A DNA stretch of 64,000 nt from Aquidulcibacter paucihalophilus (GTDB lineage: Bacteria > Pseudomonadota > Alphaproteobacteria > Caulobacterales > Caulobacteraceae), in assembly GCA_030285985.1 (NCBI GenBank), contig CP127384.1:868001-932000 (forward strand), read 5' to 3'. The notes beneath the pieces are model-generated. The model did no database searches. It saw nothing but the letters and a program-made list of their open reading frames with translations, and was not told where the DNA came from. Positions within the stretch are counted from its first letter, which is position 1, and every line of letters begins with the position of its first letter. Of the stretch, positions 28,723 through 36,784 are shown piece by piece. The position numbers and the translations under genes are program-made.

Positions 28723-28751
28723 AAGGCCCCGGAGAAATCCGGGGCCTTTTT
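28723..28751 (+). terminator. Intrinsic terminator after rpsD
   Basis: A perfect 11-base stem AAGGCCCCGGA / TCCGGGGCCTT with a GAAA loop and a five-T tail, 26 bases after the rpsD stop. Confidence 0.95.
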
Positions 28752-28828
28752 GCTGTTCGGCGACAAAAACTTCACTTGCGTTTTTGTAAAGCGTCCTTTC
28801 CATATGCCGTTCTGGCGAGGGGGTGGAC

Positions 28829-29914
28829 ATGGATCGCAGGGTGTTTCTGGGAACGGCGGCGGCGACCGCCCTGGTCCCGACCGTCGGATGGGCACAGGAC
28901 GCCGGTCCCGCATGGGTCAAATTGCCGACCGAGCCCTATCGCGGCAAACAGGACGATGTGGTTTTCGTCGACGCCCTGACGGGCTGGTTCGGCAATGGCG
29001 CGGGCAAGCTGTTCCGGACCACCGACGGCGGCCAGACCTGGGTCCAGCAGCTGGACCGGCCGGGCACCTTTGTGCGGGCGCTGGGGTTCGTGGACACCGA
29101 GCTCGGCTTCCTGGGCAATATCGGGCCGGACTATTTCCCCAACGTCTCGGACGCGACGCCGCTGTACCGCACGCGCGACGGCGGGGTCAGCTGGGAACCG
29201 GTCGTGATCGATGGTCCGGCGGTGAAGGGCATCTGCGCCATCGATGTGCTGAAGACGCCATTCATCAACGCGGGTGTTCTGGACCACCGGGTGACCATCC
29301 GCGCCGCCGGCCGGGTCGGCGGCCCCGCCTTCCTGGCGACCTCGCGGGACCGGGGCGAGACCTGGACCTCGGAAGATCTGTCGGCCCACACCGGCATGAT
29401 CCTGGACGTGCATTTCGTCAGCGAGCAGGTCGGCTTCATCTGCGGCGCGTCGAGCGCCGAGGTCCAGGCCTCGACGGCGATCATCCTGCGCACGGGCGAC
29501 GGCGGACGGACCTGGTCGCGGGTCTATGAGGGCAGCCGGTCGTTCGAACTGACCTGGAAGATGAGCTGGCCCTCGGCGACCGTCGGCTATGTCACGGTGC
29601 AGAGCTACAATCCCGACACCACGGCCTCGCAACGCTATGTCGCCAGGAGCGTGGACGGCGGCCTGACCTGGCGCGAACTGCCGCTGGTCGACAATGCGGC
29701 GGTGCGCGAGTTCGGCATTGGCTTTGTCGATGAGAACCGCGGCTGGGTCGGGGCCGTGCCGAACGGGTTTGAAACCACGGACGGCGGCGCCAGCTGGAGT
29801 CCGGTCCAGATGGGCAATGCCGTCAACAAGGTCCGGGTGATCCCGCGCCCGGGCGGCGGTCACATCGTGTTCGCCATCGGCGTCGAACTGCACAGGCTCG
29901 ACCTGCCGGGCTGA
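28829..29914 (+). CDS. Exported YCF48-like beta-propeller with six Asp-box repeats
   Basis: 361 residues from the ATG at 28829. A twin-arginine-like signal (MDRRVFLGTAAATALV) ends near GWA (residue 22). Six Asp-box units of the form S/T-x-D-x-G-x-T/S-W are spaced through the mature part (TTDGGQTW, TRDGGVSW, SRDRGETW, TGDGGRTW, SVDGGLTW, TTDGGASW). They predict a six- or seven-bladed propeller like YCF48/HCF136, which helps assemble photosystem II in plants. Bacterial versions act in the envelope in unknown ways. No sialidase catalytic residues are evident. Confidence 0.88.
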   Translation: MDRRVFLGTAAATALVPTVGWAQDAGPAWVKLPTEPYRGKQDDVVFVDALTGWFGNGAGKLFRTTDGGQTWVQQLDRPGTFVRALGFVDTELGFLGNIGPDYFPNVSDATPLYRTRDGGVSWEPVVIDGPAVKGICAIDVLKTPFINAGVLDHRVTIRAAGRVGGPAFLATSRDRGETWTSEDLSAHTGMILDVHFVSEQVGFICGASSAEVQASTAIILRTGDGGRTWSRVYEGSRSFELTWKMSWPSATVGYVTVQSYNPDTTASQRYVARSVDGGLTWRELPLVDNAAVREFGIGFVDENRGWVGAVPNGFETTDGGASWSPVQMGNAVNKVRVIPRPGGGHIVFAIGVELHRLDLPG

Positions 29915-29999
29915 AGACCTGCGGCCCACGGACCGCTCTTCCCTTGTCGGGCGAACAGGCGCATTTTCAGGGGGTCAGGGTTCGATGCGGGAGGCTGGA

Positions 30000-30398
30000 G
30001 TGACGAAACGGATCGCGACGCTGGCCGCCCTCGTGGTCCTGACCGCAGTCCTGCCCGGATGCGCCGCCGTCCAGCAGATGGCGGACCGGTTTCAGGGGCA
30101 ACGGGAACCCCAGGCGGCGCTGCCCGGCCAGATCGAGCCCGTCCATGCCGCGGCCATCGCGCGCGATGAGGCGGTGTTCTGGGTCACTTCGAACGGCTGC
30201 ACCGCCAAGGAAGACATTACGCCGGTGGTGCGGTCGTCCAGCGACGGGCCGATCATCACCCTGCGCCGGATCAAGGAAGACCGCTGCCGCCAGACTCTGC
30301 CCGAGGGAACCGAGGTTCGCTGGTCGTTCGAGGAACTGGGTCTGGCACCCGGATCGCGCCTGTCGGTCGACAATCCCTACCAGCTGCCACCGACCTGA
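30000..30398 (+). CDS. Small putative lipoprotein
   Basis: 132 residues from the GTG at 30000, preceded by GGAGG five bases upstream; an ATG at 29985 has no such site. The signal peptide ends in the lipobox VLPGC. The mature part has a Gln-rich linker and a C-terminal domain with two Cys (NGCTAKED, EDRCRQTL) that may pair. No family was recognised. It converges with the HisKA_2 kinase gene, two bases apart. Confidence 0.75.
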   Translation: MTKRIATLAALVVLTAVLPGCAAVQQMADRFQGQREPQAALPGQIEPVHAAAIARDEAVFWVTSNGCTAKEDITPVVRSSSDGPIITLRRIKEDRCRQTLPEGTEVRWSFEELGLAPGSRLSVDNPYQLPPT

Positions 30399-30400
30399 GG

Positions 30401-31465
30401 TCAGACCGCCTGGCCGGCGATGGCGTCTGAATCGACGGCGCTGATCTGGGTGTGGACGATCGACACCGTGGTCCCCGGGTGGCTGCCGATCACCTTGACG
30501 CGGGCCCCCAGTTGTTTGGCGAGCGCCTCGACGATGCTGGTGCCGAGCCCGGGTGTGTTGCTGGCCGCGTCCTTTGGCATCCCGACCCCGTCGTCGGCGA
30601 CGGCCAGGGTCCAGTTCGGGCCGTGTGCCTGGTAGCTGACGGTGATCCGGCCCTTACGCCCGCCGGGGAAGGCGTGTTTCAGCGAATTGATCACCAGCTC
30701 CGTGACGATGAGGCCGAGACTGACGGAGATGTCGGCATCCACGGCGGTGTCGTCGCAGTCGACGTGCAGCGACAGCTGGTCGTGGTCGCGGATCATGGAG
30801 GCACCGACGCTGATGCACAGCTGGTCGAAATAGGCCCTCAGCGCGACCTCGCCGAGGCGCGAGGCAGCCAGCTGCTGTTGCAGGGCGGCGACAGACATGA
30901 CCCGGCTGTGGGCGTCGCTCAGGGAGGTGCGGGTCTCGTCTGACTGGGACTTCCGGGCGCTCTGCAGGATGACGCTGGCGATGATCTGCAGGCTGTTGGC
31001 GACCCGGTGCTGGACCTCTTGCAGCAGGATCGCCTTTTCGCGCAGCAGGTCGTCCTTCAGCTTCTCGCTGGCCCGGGCTTCGGTGATGTCCGACACCCCC
31101 AGCAGCAGCCGGACGGCGGCACCGTCGCCATAGGCCAGCAGATGGGCGTTCAGAAGCAGACAGCGCAGGCCGAGGCGTTTGCTCTTCAGCTCCATTTCAT
31201 AGGCACTGACAGCGGCGGCACCGGACAGGGTGGCGGTGAGCAGGGACCGTAGTCTCGGGAGGTTCCACTCGCCGTCGCCGAGGCCCAGGAACGGTTCGCC
31301 CACGGCACCCGCGGGGTCGATCTGGAAGGCCTTGAAGAAGGAGGCGCTGGCGGCGATGACATTCAGGTCGCCGTCGAGCAGCACCAGCGGCGCACTCGAC
31401 GATCCCACAACAGCCAGGGCAAGGCTGAGTGAACCGTTGGTTTCGATTGGCGTGGGGGCAGCCAA
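30401..31465 (-). CDS. PAS-HisKA_2 sensor histidine kinase (cytosolic)
   Basis: 354 residues from a TTG start with a GGAGGG site six bases away. There is no membrane segment. A PAS-like domain occupies about 15-125, then a helix leads to the HisKA_2 dimerisation box with phospho-His153 (LLQEVQHRVANSLQII). The HATPase domain has the N-box LGLIVTELVINSLKHAF and DDGVGMP. HisKA_2/HWE kinases are common in alphaproteobacteria, and several feed the general stress response through PhyR. No receiver or partner regulator is adjacent. An EcfG-type promoter lies in its upstream region, pointing the other way. Confidence 0.92.
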   Translation of the reverse strand: MAAPTPIETNGSLSLALAVVGSSSAPLVLLDGDLNVIAASASFFKAFQIDPAGAVGEPFLGLGDGEWNLPRLRSLLTATLSGAAAVSAYEMELKSKRLGLRCLLLNAHLLAYGDGAAVRLLLGVSDITEARASEKLKDDLLREKAILLQEVQHRVANSLQIIASVILQSARKSQSDETRTSLSDAHSRVMSVAALQQQLAASRLGEVALRAYFDQLCISVGASMIRDHDQLSLHVDCDDTAVDADISVSLGLIVTELVINSLKHAFPGGRKGRITVSYQAHGPNWTLAVADDGVGMPKDAASNTPGLGTSIVEALAKQLGARVKVIGSHPGTTVSIVHTQISAVDSDAIAGQAV

Positions 31466-31639
31466 GGCTGGCCCTCCAGATAGTTACCGGAGACTCTCGG
31501 AACGAGAGCCCTACCCGTCGTAAATTGTCGGCAAGATCAGGTCTGCGCGATCACTGATCGGGCACTACAGTAATAGTCCATAGGCGCAATTCGTTGCGCA
31601 GGCGCAATAAAATGTAGACGGAGACCCGCATTCTCGCGT

Positions 31640-31665
31640 GGAACCAAAATCGCAATACTGTGGTT
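31640..31665 (+). promoter_or_regulatory. Candidate EcfG (general stress response) promoter
   Basis: GGAACC at 31640-31645, a 16-base spacer, then GGTT at 31662-31665, matching the EcfG/SigT pattern GGAAC-N16/17-CGTT with one substitution. The expected transcription start is only a few bases before the ATG at 31675. Confidence 0.5.
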
Positions 31666-31674
31666 GAACTAACG

Positions 31675-31842
31675 ATGTTTACGGTCGCTCAGTGTCTGGC
31701 CAAGGCGGCGGAGCTGGAACGCCGCGCGGGCGACGGACTCCCGCAGGACATCGCCGACGACTACCGCGACATGGCCCTGCAATGGCGCCGTCTGGCGGGC
31801 CGGGCCGGGCCATGGTCCAGGACCAGCGCGACGCGGCGGTGA
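31675..31842 (+). CDS. Small (55-residue) putative stress protein
   Basis: A 55-residue helical, charged protein: MFTVAQCLAKAAELERRAGD start, one Cys, and the motif DDYRDMALQWRRLA. Short proteins with this pattern recur in alphaproteobacteria without a known function. The ATG at 31675 is favoured because it sits at the predicted start of an EcfG-type transcript, which would make the mRNA leaderless or nearly so. A GTG at 31660 is an alternative start. No recognised domain. Confidence 0.6.
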   Translation: MFTVAQCLAKAAELERRAGDGLPQDIADDYRDMALQWRRLAGRAGPWSRTSATRR

Positions 31843-31921
31843 GGCGCGTCAGCCCAATCTAGGTCCCCGTGTTGAGGCAGACGGAGATTCCGGCATTATG
31901 TCCGGAGTTCGCGGAGGCCCC

Positions 31922-32518
31922 ATGCTGACTGTTCTGCTCGCACTGATCGCGCTTCAGGATACGCCGCCCGTCGTGGCCGACCCGCCGCTGGTGGAGATCC
32001 CCGGACCGATCGAACGGCGGGCCCCCGAGGCGGAAGCCCTCGGCCACACGGGGGACGTGACGGTCGAAGTCGTCGTTCAGCCCGATGGATCGAAGGGGCC
32101 TGTTACGGTGGTCGAATCCTCACGTTCGGACCTGCTGGACGCCGAGGCGACGCGGCTGGTCGCGGAGGCCGGCTTTCGCGCCCCGGCCGAGGCGACACGG
32201 TATCGGGTCACTGTGGGCTTCCAGGGGGCCGATGAAGCCCTGACCTGCGCGGCGATGGCGCGACAGGTGCGCTGGTTCCAGCAGACCTGGCCGGAGCGGC
32301 CCCTGAAGGACATGGCGCTGTTCAACATGTCCAGCGGCATCCTGTTGGTGGCAGGGGTGCCGGCGGCCCCGAACCGTGACACGGCCAGGGCGGCCGTGAC
32401 CCAGCGCCAGCGACTGGAGGCCGAGTTTCCGGCGCTGGCCGACCAGTGCGAACGCGAGCCCGATCGGCCCTGGTATCCGATGTTGGGTGACTGGGCCCGC
32501 CGGCAGGGCGGTGGCTGA
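31922..32518 (+). CDS. TonB C-terminal-domain protein, exported
   Basis: 198 residues from the ATG at 31922, after GGAGG. A short hydrophobic N-terminus (LTVLLALIAL) looks like a signal peptide. Residues about 40-105 have the TonB C-terminal pattern (GDVTVEVVVQPDGSKGPVTVVESS, LLDAEATRLVAEAGFRAP). It lacks the long Pro-rich spanner of true TonB, so it is more likely a periplasmic TonB-like protein than an energiser. The C-terminal 90 residues, with two Cys and two Trp, are not recognised. Confidence 0.82.
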   Translation: MLTVLLALIALQDTPPVVADPPLVEIPGPIERRAPEAEALGHTGDVTVEVVVQPDGSKGPVTVVESSRSDLLDAEATRLVAEAGFRAPAEATRYRVTVGFQGADEALTCAAMARQVRWFQQTWPERPLKDMALFNMSSGILLVAGVPAAPNRDTARAAVTQRQRLEAEFPALADQCEREPDRPWYPMLGDWARRQGGG

Positions 32519-32947
32519 CTAGCGCCGTTCGAAGGTCGGGAGCATGTCCGCCGGGATGCGGTGCGGTCGCATGGTCTTGGCGTCGACCAGCACCCATTCG
32601 GTGACGCCCTGGGCGCAGACCCGGCCGTCGCCGTCCTCGATCCGGACATAGCGGTTGAAGCGCGGCCCGTGCGGGTCGCCCACCCAGGTGCGGGCCACGA
32701 CGCCGACCGAGTCCGGCATCAGCGGGCGGAAATAGTCGATCTCGTGCCGGGTGCCGACCCAGGACCAGCGGGCGCGGGTGTCCTCGTCGAAGCGGGCGTT
32801 CCAGTGGGCCGTGCCGGCGTCCTGCAGCCAGCCGACGTAGACGACATTGTTGACGTGGCCGTTCTCGTCGATGTGCTCCGGGCGAACCTCGAGCGGAACG
32901 ACGAAGATCTCGCGGTCGACGCGGGGTTCGAGGACCGCGCGTGCCAT
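32519..32947 (-). CDS. Hotdog-fold acyl-CoA thioesterase (4HBT/YbgC-type)
   Basis: 142 residues. The N-terminal stretch VRPEHIDENGHVNNVVYVGWLQDA has the 4HBT catalytic pattern (Asp/Glu then HVNN). RHEIDYFRPLMPDSV and RVCAQGVTEWVLVD complete the hotdog fold. It likely hydrolyses an acyl-CoA or aryl-CoA thioester in the cytoplasm. Its ATG shares one base with the stop of grx4, so the two are coupled. Confidence 0.9.
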   Translation of the reverse strand: MARAVLEPRVDREIFVVPLEVRPEHIDENGHVNNVVYVGWLQDAGTAHWNARFDEDTRARWSWVGTRHEIDYFRPLMPDSVGVVARTWVGDPHGPRFNRYVRIEDGDGRVCAQGVTEWVLVDAKTMRPHRIPADMLPTFERR

Positions 32948-33300
32948 CAGGCCTCGGCTTGCTCGCCGAGCGGAACGCCCTTTTCGGCCATCAGGGCCTG
33001 GAGTTCGCCGGCATTGAACATCTCGCGCACGATGTCGGAGCCGCCGACGAATTCGCCCTTCACATAGAGCTGCGGAATGGTCGGCCAGTCGCTGAAGGTC
33101 TTGATGCCGTCGCGCAGGCCCTCGTCCTGCAGCACGTCGACACCCACGAAATCGGCGCCGATGTGGTCGAGGATCTGGACGGCCAGCGAGGAGAAGCCGC
33201 AACGCGGCGCGTCCGGCGAGCCCTTCATGAACAGGACCACGGCATGCTGGTTGAGCGTGTCGGCGATGAAGGCGTGGATGGGGTCGGCTTGATCGATCAC
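32947..33300 (-). CDS. grxD: Monothiol glutaredoxin Grx4 (CGFS type)
   Basis: 117 residues from the GTG at 33300. The monothiol motif CGFS is at residues 34-37 (PRCGFSS). The glutathione-binding [17 protein letters not shown] is present. CGFS glutaredoxins carry and deliver [2Fe-2S] clusters as homodimers or as heterodimers with BolA. A bolA gene lies upstream in the same direction, separated by an aldo-keto-reductase-like gene, so the partnership is likely here. A longer N-terminus is possible but does not fit the family. Confidence 0.96.
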   Translation of the reverse strand: MIDQADPIHAFIADTLNQHAVVLFMKGSPDAPRCGFSSLAVQILDHIGADFVGVDVLQDEGLRDGIKTFSDWPTIPQLYVKGEFVGGSDIVREMFNAGELQALMAEKGVPLGEQAEA

Positions 33301-33361
33301 GGACGCTGGCCTTTCAGTGAAGGGCGTCAGGTATGGACCGGGCGCGCGCCGGTCAAGGGCG

Positions 33362-34282
33362 TCAAGCCGCCTTGGCACCCGCGACCCGGGCCATTTCGAT
33401 CTGCGCCGCCAGGCCGGGCGGCATGTCGCGGTCCGGCACCAGGGACAGGGTGTTGAGCCGCTCGACTTCGCTGGCCTCGATCATCACGCTGGACACCGAG
33501 GAGTCGGTCAGGGCGTAGGCCAGGCAGATGGCCTCGGCCGACCAGTTGTTGGTGCGGTGCAGGAAGGCGAAGTTCCCGGCATGGGCCAGGGGGCTCTCCA
33601 CGGGCTTGGGCCCGCCGCCGAAGCCGAAGAAGCCCTTCTTCTGCACCTGGACGGTCGCGGCTTTTTTGGCCGTGTTCAGGCTGTCGGGGAAATAGTCATA
33701 GACGAAGATGGCCATGTCGCCCTCGCGCGCCGCGCGCAGGCGCGAGCGAACCTGCCAGCTGGCGTTGACGTGGAACGGCGTGGCCAGGACGTCGAAGGCG
33801 CCGGTCGAGACATAGGTGTCCATGACCTCACCGTCGCCGGAGATGCCCAGCAGGCGCACCCGCTCGGTCGCGCGCAGGGCCTTGAGGGCATTGAGGGTCG
33901 ACTGCGGCAGTTCGTGGTCGCCCGGCTCGTCGAGGATGGCCAGGTCGAAATACCCCAGGCCGGAGGCGTGCAGGGCCTTGTCGATCGCCGAGGTGATGCC
34001 CTGGGCGGAGAAGTCGCGATCCGAGCCACGGCGGCCGTCACCGGCACCGAGGGTCAGGGAGACCTGCACCAGCTTGCGATCGACATGCATCAACGCCTGG
34101 CCGAGGACCTCGGCCAGCACGGGGTCTGCGTTTTCAAGACGGTAGGAGTTGATGCCTGCTTCCAGCGCCGAATAGATCAGGCCGCGGCCCGCCTCCGGAC
34201 CGCCGGCGATGTCGCGGGCGCCGAGGCTGAGGGTCAGGCAGGAAACGGCCTGTCCGGCCAGGCCAAAGGGACGGTAGCGCAT
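33362..34282 (-). CDS. Aldo/keto reductase-like protein with altered active site
   Basis: 306 residues from the ATG at 34282. The overall TIM-barrel order of aldo/keto reductases is present (RYRPFGLAG start, [40 protein letters not shown]). The catalytic stretch that normally reads D-T-A-x-x-Y-G-x-S-E is replaced by [17 protein letters not shown]. The usual Asp and Tyr of the tetrad are therefore not in place, and the protein may be a non-catalytic family member. It lies four bases after bolA and 61 bases before grx4 in one run. Confidence 0.8.
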   Translation of the reverse strand: MRYRPFGLAGQAVSCLTLSLGARDIAGGPEAGRGLIYSALEAGINSYRLENADPVLAEVLGQALMHVDRKLVQVSLTLGAGDGRRGSDRDFSAQGITSAIDKALHASGLGYFDLAILDEPGDHELPQSTLNALKALRATERVRLLGISGDGEVMDTYVSTGAFDVLATPFHVNASWQVRSRLRAAREGDMAIFVYDYFPDSLNTAKKAATVQVQKKGFFGFGGGPKPVESPLAHAGNFAFLHRTNNWSAEAICLAYALTDSSVSSVMIEASEVERLNTLSLVPDRDMPPGLAAQIEMARVAGAKAA

Positions 34283-34286
34283 CGGG

Positions 34287-34541
34287 TCAGTTTCCCTGCG
34301 ACGACGAAGGGGGCGGGGCGGAGGTCTCAAGGGCCAGCGCATGCAGTTCGCCGCCCATCTTGCCCTTCAGGGCGGCATAGACGAGCTGGTGCTGGCGGAC
34401 GCGCGGCAGGCCGGCAAAGGCCGTGGCCACGATGCGCGCGCGATAGTGGTCGCCGTCGCCGGCCAGATCGTCGATGACGATCTCGGCGTCGGGAAAGGCT
34501 TCGGTCAGATAGCCGCGAAGCGTTTCGACAGGCATGGGCAT
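34287..34541 (-). CDS. bolA: BolA family protein
   Basis: 84 residues with the BolA signature: DGDHYRARIVATAFAGLPRVRQHQLVYAAL followed by GGELHALALET. BolA proteins pair with CGFS glutaredoxins to hold a bridging [2Fe-2S] cluster. The invariant C-terminal His is in ELHAL. It begins a probable operon with the aldo-keto-reductase-like gene, grx4 and a thioesterase gene. An ATG two codons in is an alternative start. Confidence 0.95.
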   Translation of the reverse strand: MPMPVETLRGYLTEAFPDAEIVIDDLAGDGDHYRARIVATAFAGLPRVRQHQLVYAALKGKMGGELHALALETSAPPPSSSQGN

Positions 34542-34663
34542 GGAACAGGCGGTCTCCGGACTCGCCGGGCATGATGGCGCGTAAACCTTAATGGGGGGCT
34601 ACATCGCGCGGGGCCTCACCGCGTGGGCAAGCCGTTTCGTCTCCCGGGCCGCACCTCGGTCGC

Positions 34664-35179
34664 CTATCGGCTGATGCGCTCCAGCAGGACAACCGGCGAT
34701 CCCTTGTAGGTCGTCTCGACATAGGGGGCGTAGCCGGCCCGCTTCGCCAGGGCGTGAGACGGGGCGTTGTCGGGCGAGATCATGCAGACGGTGCGCGGGG
34801 CGTTCAGGGTGTCGTCACACCAGGCCAGGGCGGCGGATACAGCCTCGAACGCCAGCCCCTTGCCCTGGAATCGCGGTGCCACGCCCCAGCCCAGCTCGGG
34901 CGCATCGAAGGCGGGGGTCATGATCCGGTGGTAGTCCAGAACTCCGACGCTGCCGACGTAATCGCCTGTGTCTGTCTCGCGAATGGCCCAGTTGCCGTAT
35001 CCCTTGACCTCCCAGTGGCCGATGTCCCGCAGGAGGCGGAACCAGACATCCTCGGAACTCAGCGGTGAGGGGAAGATCGATGTGGCGAAGACCGGGTCAC
35101 CCCAGAGGGCGACGAGGTCATCGAGATCGCCCGGGGCGACCGGCGTCAGGGTCAGGCGGTCGGTGATCAGGATGGTCAT
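34664..35179 (-). CDS. GNAT acetyltransferase (RimJ/RimL-like)
   Basis: 171 residues. RLTLTPVAPGDLDDLVALWGDP at the start, GNWAIRETDTGDYVGSVGV, LGWGVAPRFQGKGLAFEAV (acetyl-CoA site, Q/R-x-x-G-x-G/A pattern) and HALAKRAGYAPY fit the Acetyltransf_3 group. It transfers acetyl from acetyl-CoA to a protein N-terminus or small amine; the substrate is unknown. It overlaps the end of the asparaginase gene by four bases. Confidence 0.92.
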   Translation of the reverse strand: MTILITDRLTLTPVAPGDLDDLVALWGDPVFATSIFPSPLSSEDVWFRLLRDIGHWEVKGYGNWAIRETDTGDYVGSVGVLDYHRIMTPAFDAPELGWGVAPRFQGKGLAFEAVSAALAWCDDTLNAPRTVCMISPDNAPSHALAKRAGYAPYVETTYKGSPVVLLERISR

Positions 35180-36204
35180 GCGAACAGGGCTCCTGCGCGC
35201 TCGATGCGGGTCTGGCCAGCGGCGTCGGTGACGGCGAAGGTGAAGCCGGGCTGGAGGGCGAAGGCACCTGCGCGGCCCTGTTTGTCCAGCGCCAGCAGGG
35301 CGACCTGGGACGCCGCCACCTTCGTCCCGCGCAGCCGGGCCAGCCGCTCGATCACGCTGCGGCAGGCGGCGGTCGGGTCGAGGCCGTGGCGCATGGCTTC
35401 GACCACCGAATGGGCCCCGGCGACGCGGACGACGTCCTCGCCGACGCCGGTGGCGGTCGCCCCGCCGACCTCGTCATCGACAAACAGGCCCGCGCCGATG
35501 ATCGGGCTGTCGCCCACCCGGCCGCGCATCTTGAAGGCCATCCCCGAGGTGGTGCAGGCCCCGGCCATGCGCTGGTCTGTGCCGATCGCCAGCAGGCCGA
35601 TGGTGTCGTGGTTGCCGGGGCCGCCGGGCATCGACGGTCCTTGGGAGCGCCAGTCGGCGTTCTCGCTGTTGGGGCGCGGGGCGTAGTTGGCGGTCTTCAG
35701 CCAGTCGCGCCACGCCGCCTCGGCGCGGGGGGTCAGCAGGGTCTGCGCCTCGAACCCCTGTTCGAGGGCGAAGGTCCGGGCGCCCTCGCCGACCAGCATG
35801 GTGTGGGGCGTCCGCTCCATCACCCGGCGGGCGACCGAGACGGCGTGGACGACGTCCTCCAGCGCGCAGACCGCGCCGATGTCTCCGGCCCAGGTCATGA
35901 CGCAGGCGTCCAGCGTCACCCGCCCGTCGCGGTCGGGCAGGCCGCCGTAGCCGACCGAAGAATTGCTCTCGTCCGCCTCGGCCACCCGGCCGCCGGCCTC
36001 GACCATGTCCAGGGCCGAGCCGCCGCTGGCCCGCGCCGCGATCCCGGCGGCATTGGCGGCCGCGCCGAAGTCCCAGGTCGAGACCATGACGGCGGGGGCC
36101 GCGGCCTGTGCCCGGACGGAGCTCGCGAGCGCCGCGACAGGGGCGGCGGCCATCAGGGCCCGCCGGGACACGGCATACAGTCGGGATTCCATGGGATCAG
36201 ACAC
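35176..36204 (-). CDS. Glycosylasparaginase / isoaspartyl-peptidase-type Ntn hydrolase, exported
   Basis: 342 residues. A twin-arginine-like signal (SRRALMAAAPVAAL) ends near RAQA (about 34). The autoprocessing site is GNHDTIGLL, making Thr201 the new N-terminal nucleophile. The preceding 165 residues form the alpha chain (SGGSALDMVEAG, SVGYGGLPDRDG) and the rest the beta chain (RVGDSPIIGAGLFVDDEVGGA, ATGVGEDVVR). The family cleaves GlcNAc-Asn or isoaspartyl bonds. Its gene overlaps the acetyltransferase gene by four bases. Confidence 0.93.
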   Translation of the reverse strand: MSDPMESRLYAVSRRALMAAAPVAALASSVRAQAAAPAVMVSTWDFGAAANAAGIAARASGGSALDMVEAGGRVAEADESNSSVGYGGLPDRDGRVTLDACVMTWAGDIGAVCALEDVVHAVSVARRVMERTPHTMLVGEGARTFALEQGFEAQTLLTPRAEAAWRDWLKTANYAPRPNSENADWRSQGPSMPGGPGNHDTIGLLAIGTDQRMAGACTTSGMAFKMRGRVGDSPIIGAGLFVDDEVGGATATGVGEDVVRVAGAHSVVEAMRHGLDPTAACRSVIERLARLRGTKVAASQVALLALDKQGRAGAFALQPGFTFAVTDAAGQTRIERAGALFA

Positions 36205-36358
36205 CGTACGCCAGTTTCACGAGCTCGAGCGTACCCGTGAGTGCGTCCGTTCAAAAGAGGCTGACTCCCCCGTCAGGAATCGCCGATTTGCACCGAAGCA
36301 GTTCCCGTGCAGGGTCCGCGGTGCGCTGTCGGACCAGCCCGGCGCGGGGGGATGAAAC

Positions 36359-36769
36359 ATGACCATGAGTCGATTGCTTTCCGTCGTTTTCGCCCTTGCG
36401 CTCGCGTCGGCACCGGCAAACGCGGCCTCAGGCAGCGCGGGTGGCCCCGCACTCGTCCAGGCCGGGTCCGTGTGCGGCCTTGCGAACCAGACCCAGTACT
36501 GGCTGTGCAAGGCGCTTGAGGAGGGAAGCTGCGGGCTAACCTCCGATTCCGAGGAATTCTGGTTCTGCAAGGGAATCGTGGACCGGCAGTGCGGGCTGAT
36601 TGAAGGCGACAACTACAACCTCTGTCAGGCTCTGATCACGCCCAACTGCAACCTGGTCACGGGCAACCGCCATCAGCTGTGCCGGGGGATCACCGAACAG
36701 GACTGCTCACTGGCACCCCGGTCGCTCGACTGGATGTGTCTGGCGCTAAAGGACCGGTTCAGGTTCTGA
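36359..36769 (+). CDS. Secreted protein with five short Cys repeats
   Basis: 136 residues with a signal peptide ending at ANAA (about residue 22). The mature part is almost entirely five tandem units of about 19-20 residues, each starting C-x-L and containing a second Cys 8-11 residues later, followed by x-A/G-L/I (CGLANQTQYWLCKAL, CGLTSDSEEFWFCKGI, CGLIEGDNYNLCQAL, CNLVTGNRHQLCRGI, CSLAPRSLDWMCLAL). The ten Cys suggest five disulfides, or a metal- or cofactor-holding scaffold, in the periplasm. I do not recognise the family. It is a solitary gene, convergent with radC. Confidence 0.8.
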   Translation: MTMSRLLSVVFALALASAPANAASGSAGGPALVQAGSVCGLANQTQYWLCKALEEGSCGLTSDSEEFWFCKGIVDRQCGLIEGDNYNLCQALITPNCNLVTGNRHQLCRGITEQDCSLAPRSLDWMCLALKDRFRF

Positions 36770-36784
36770 TCTCGCGAAACGGGG

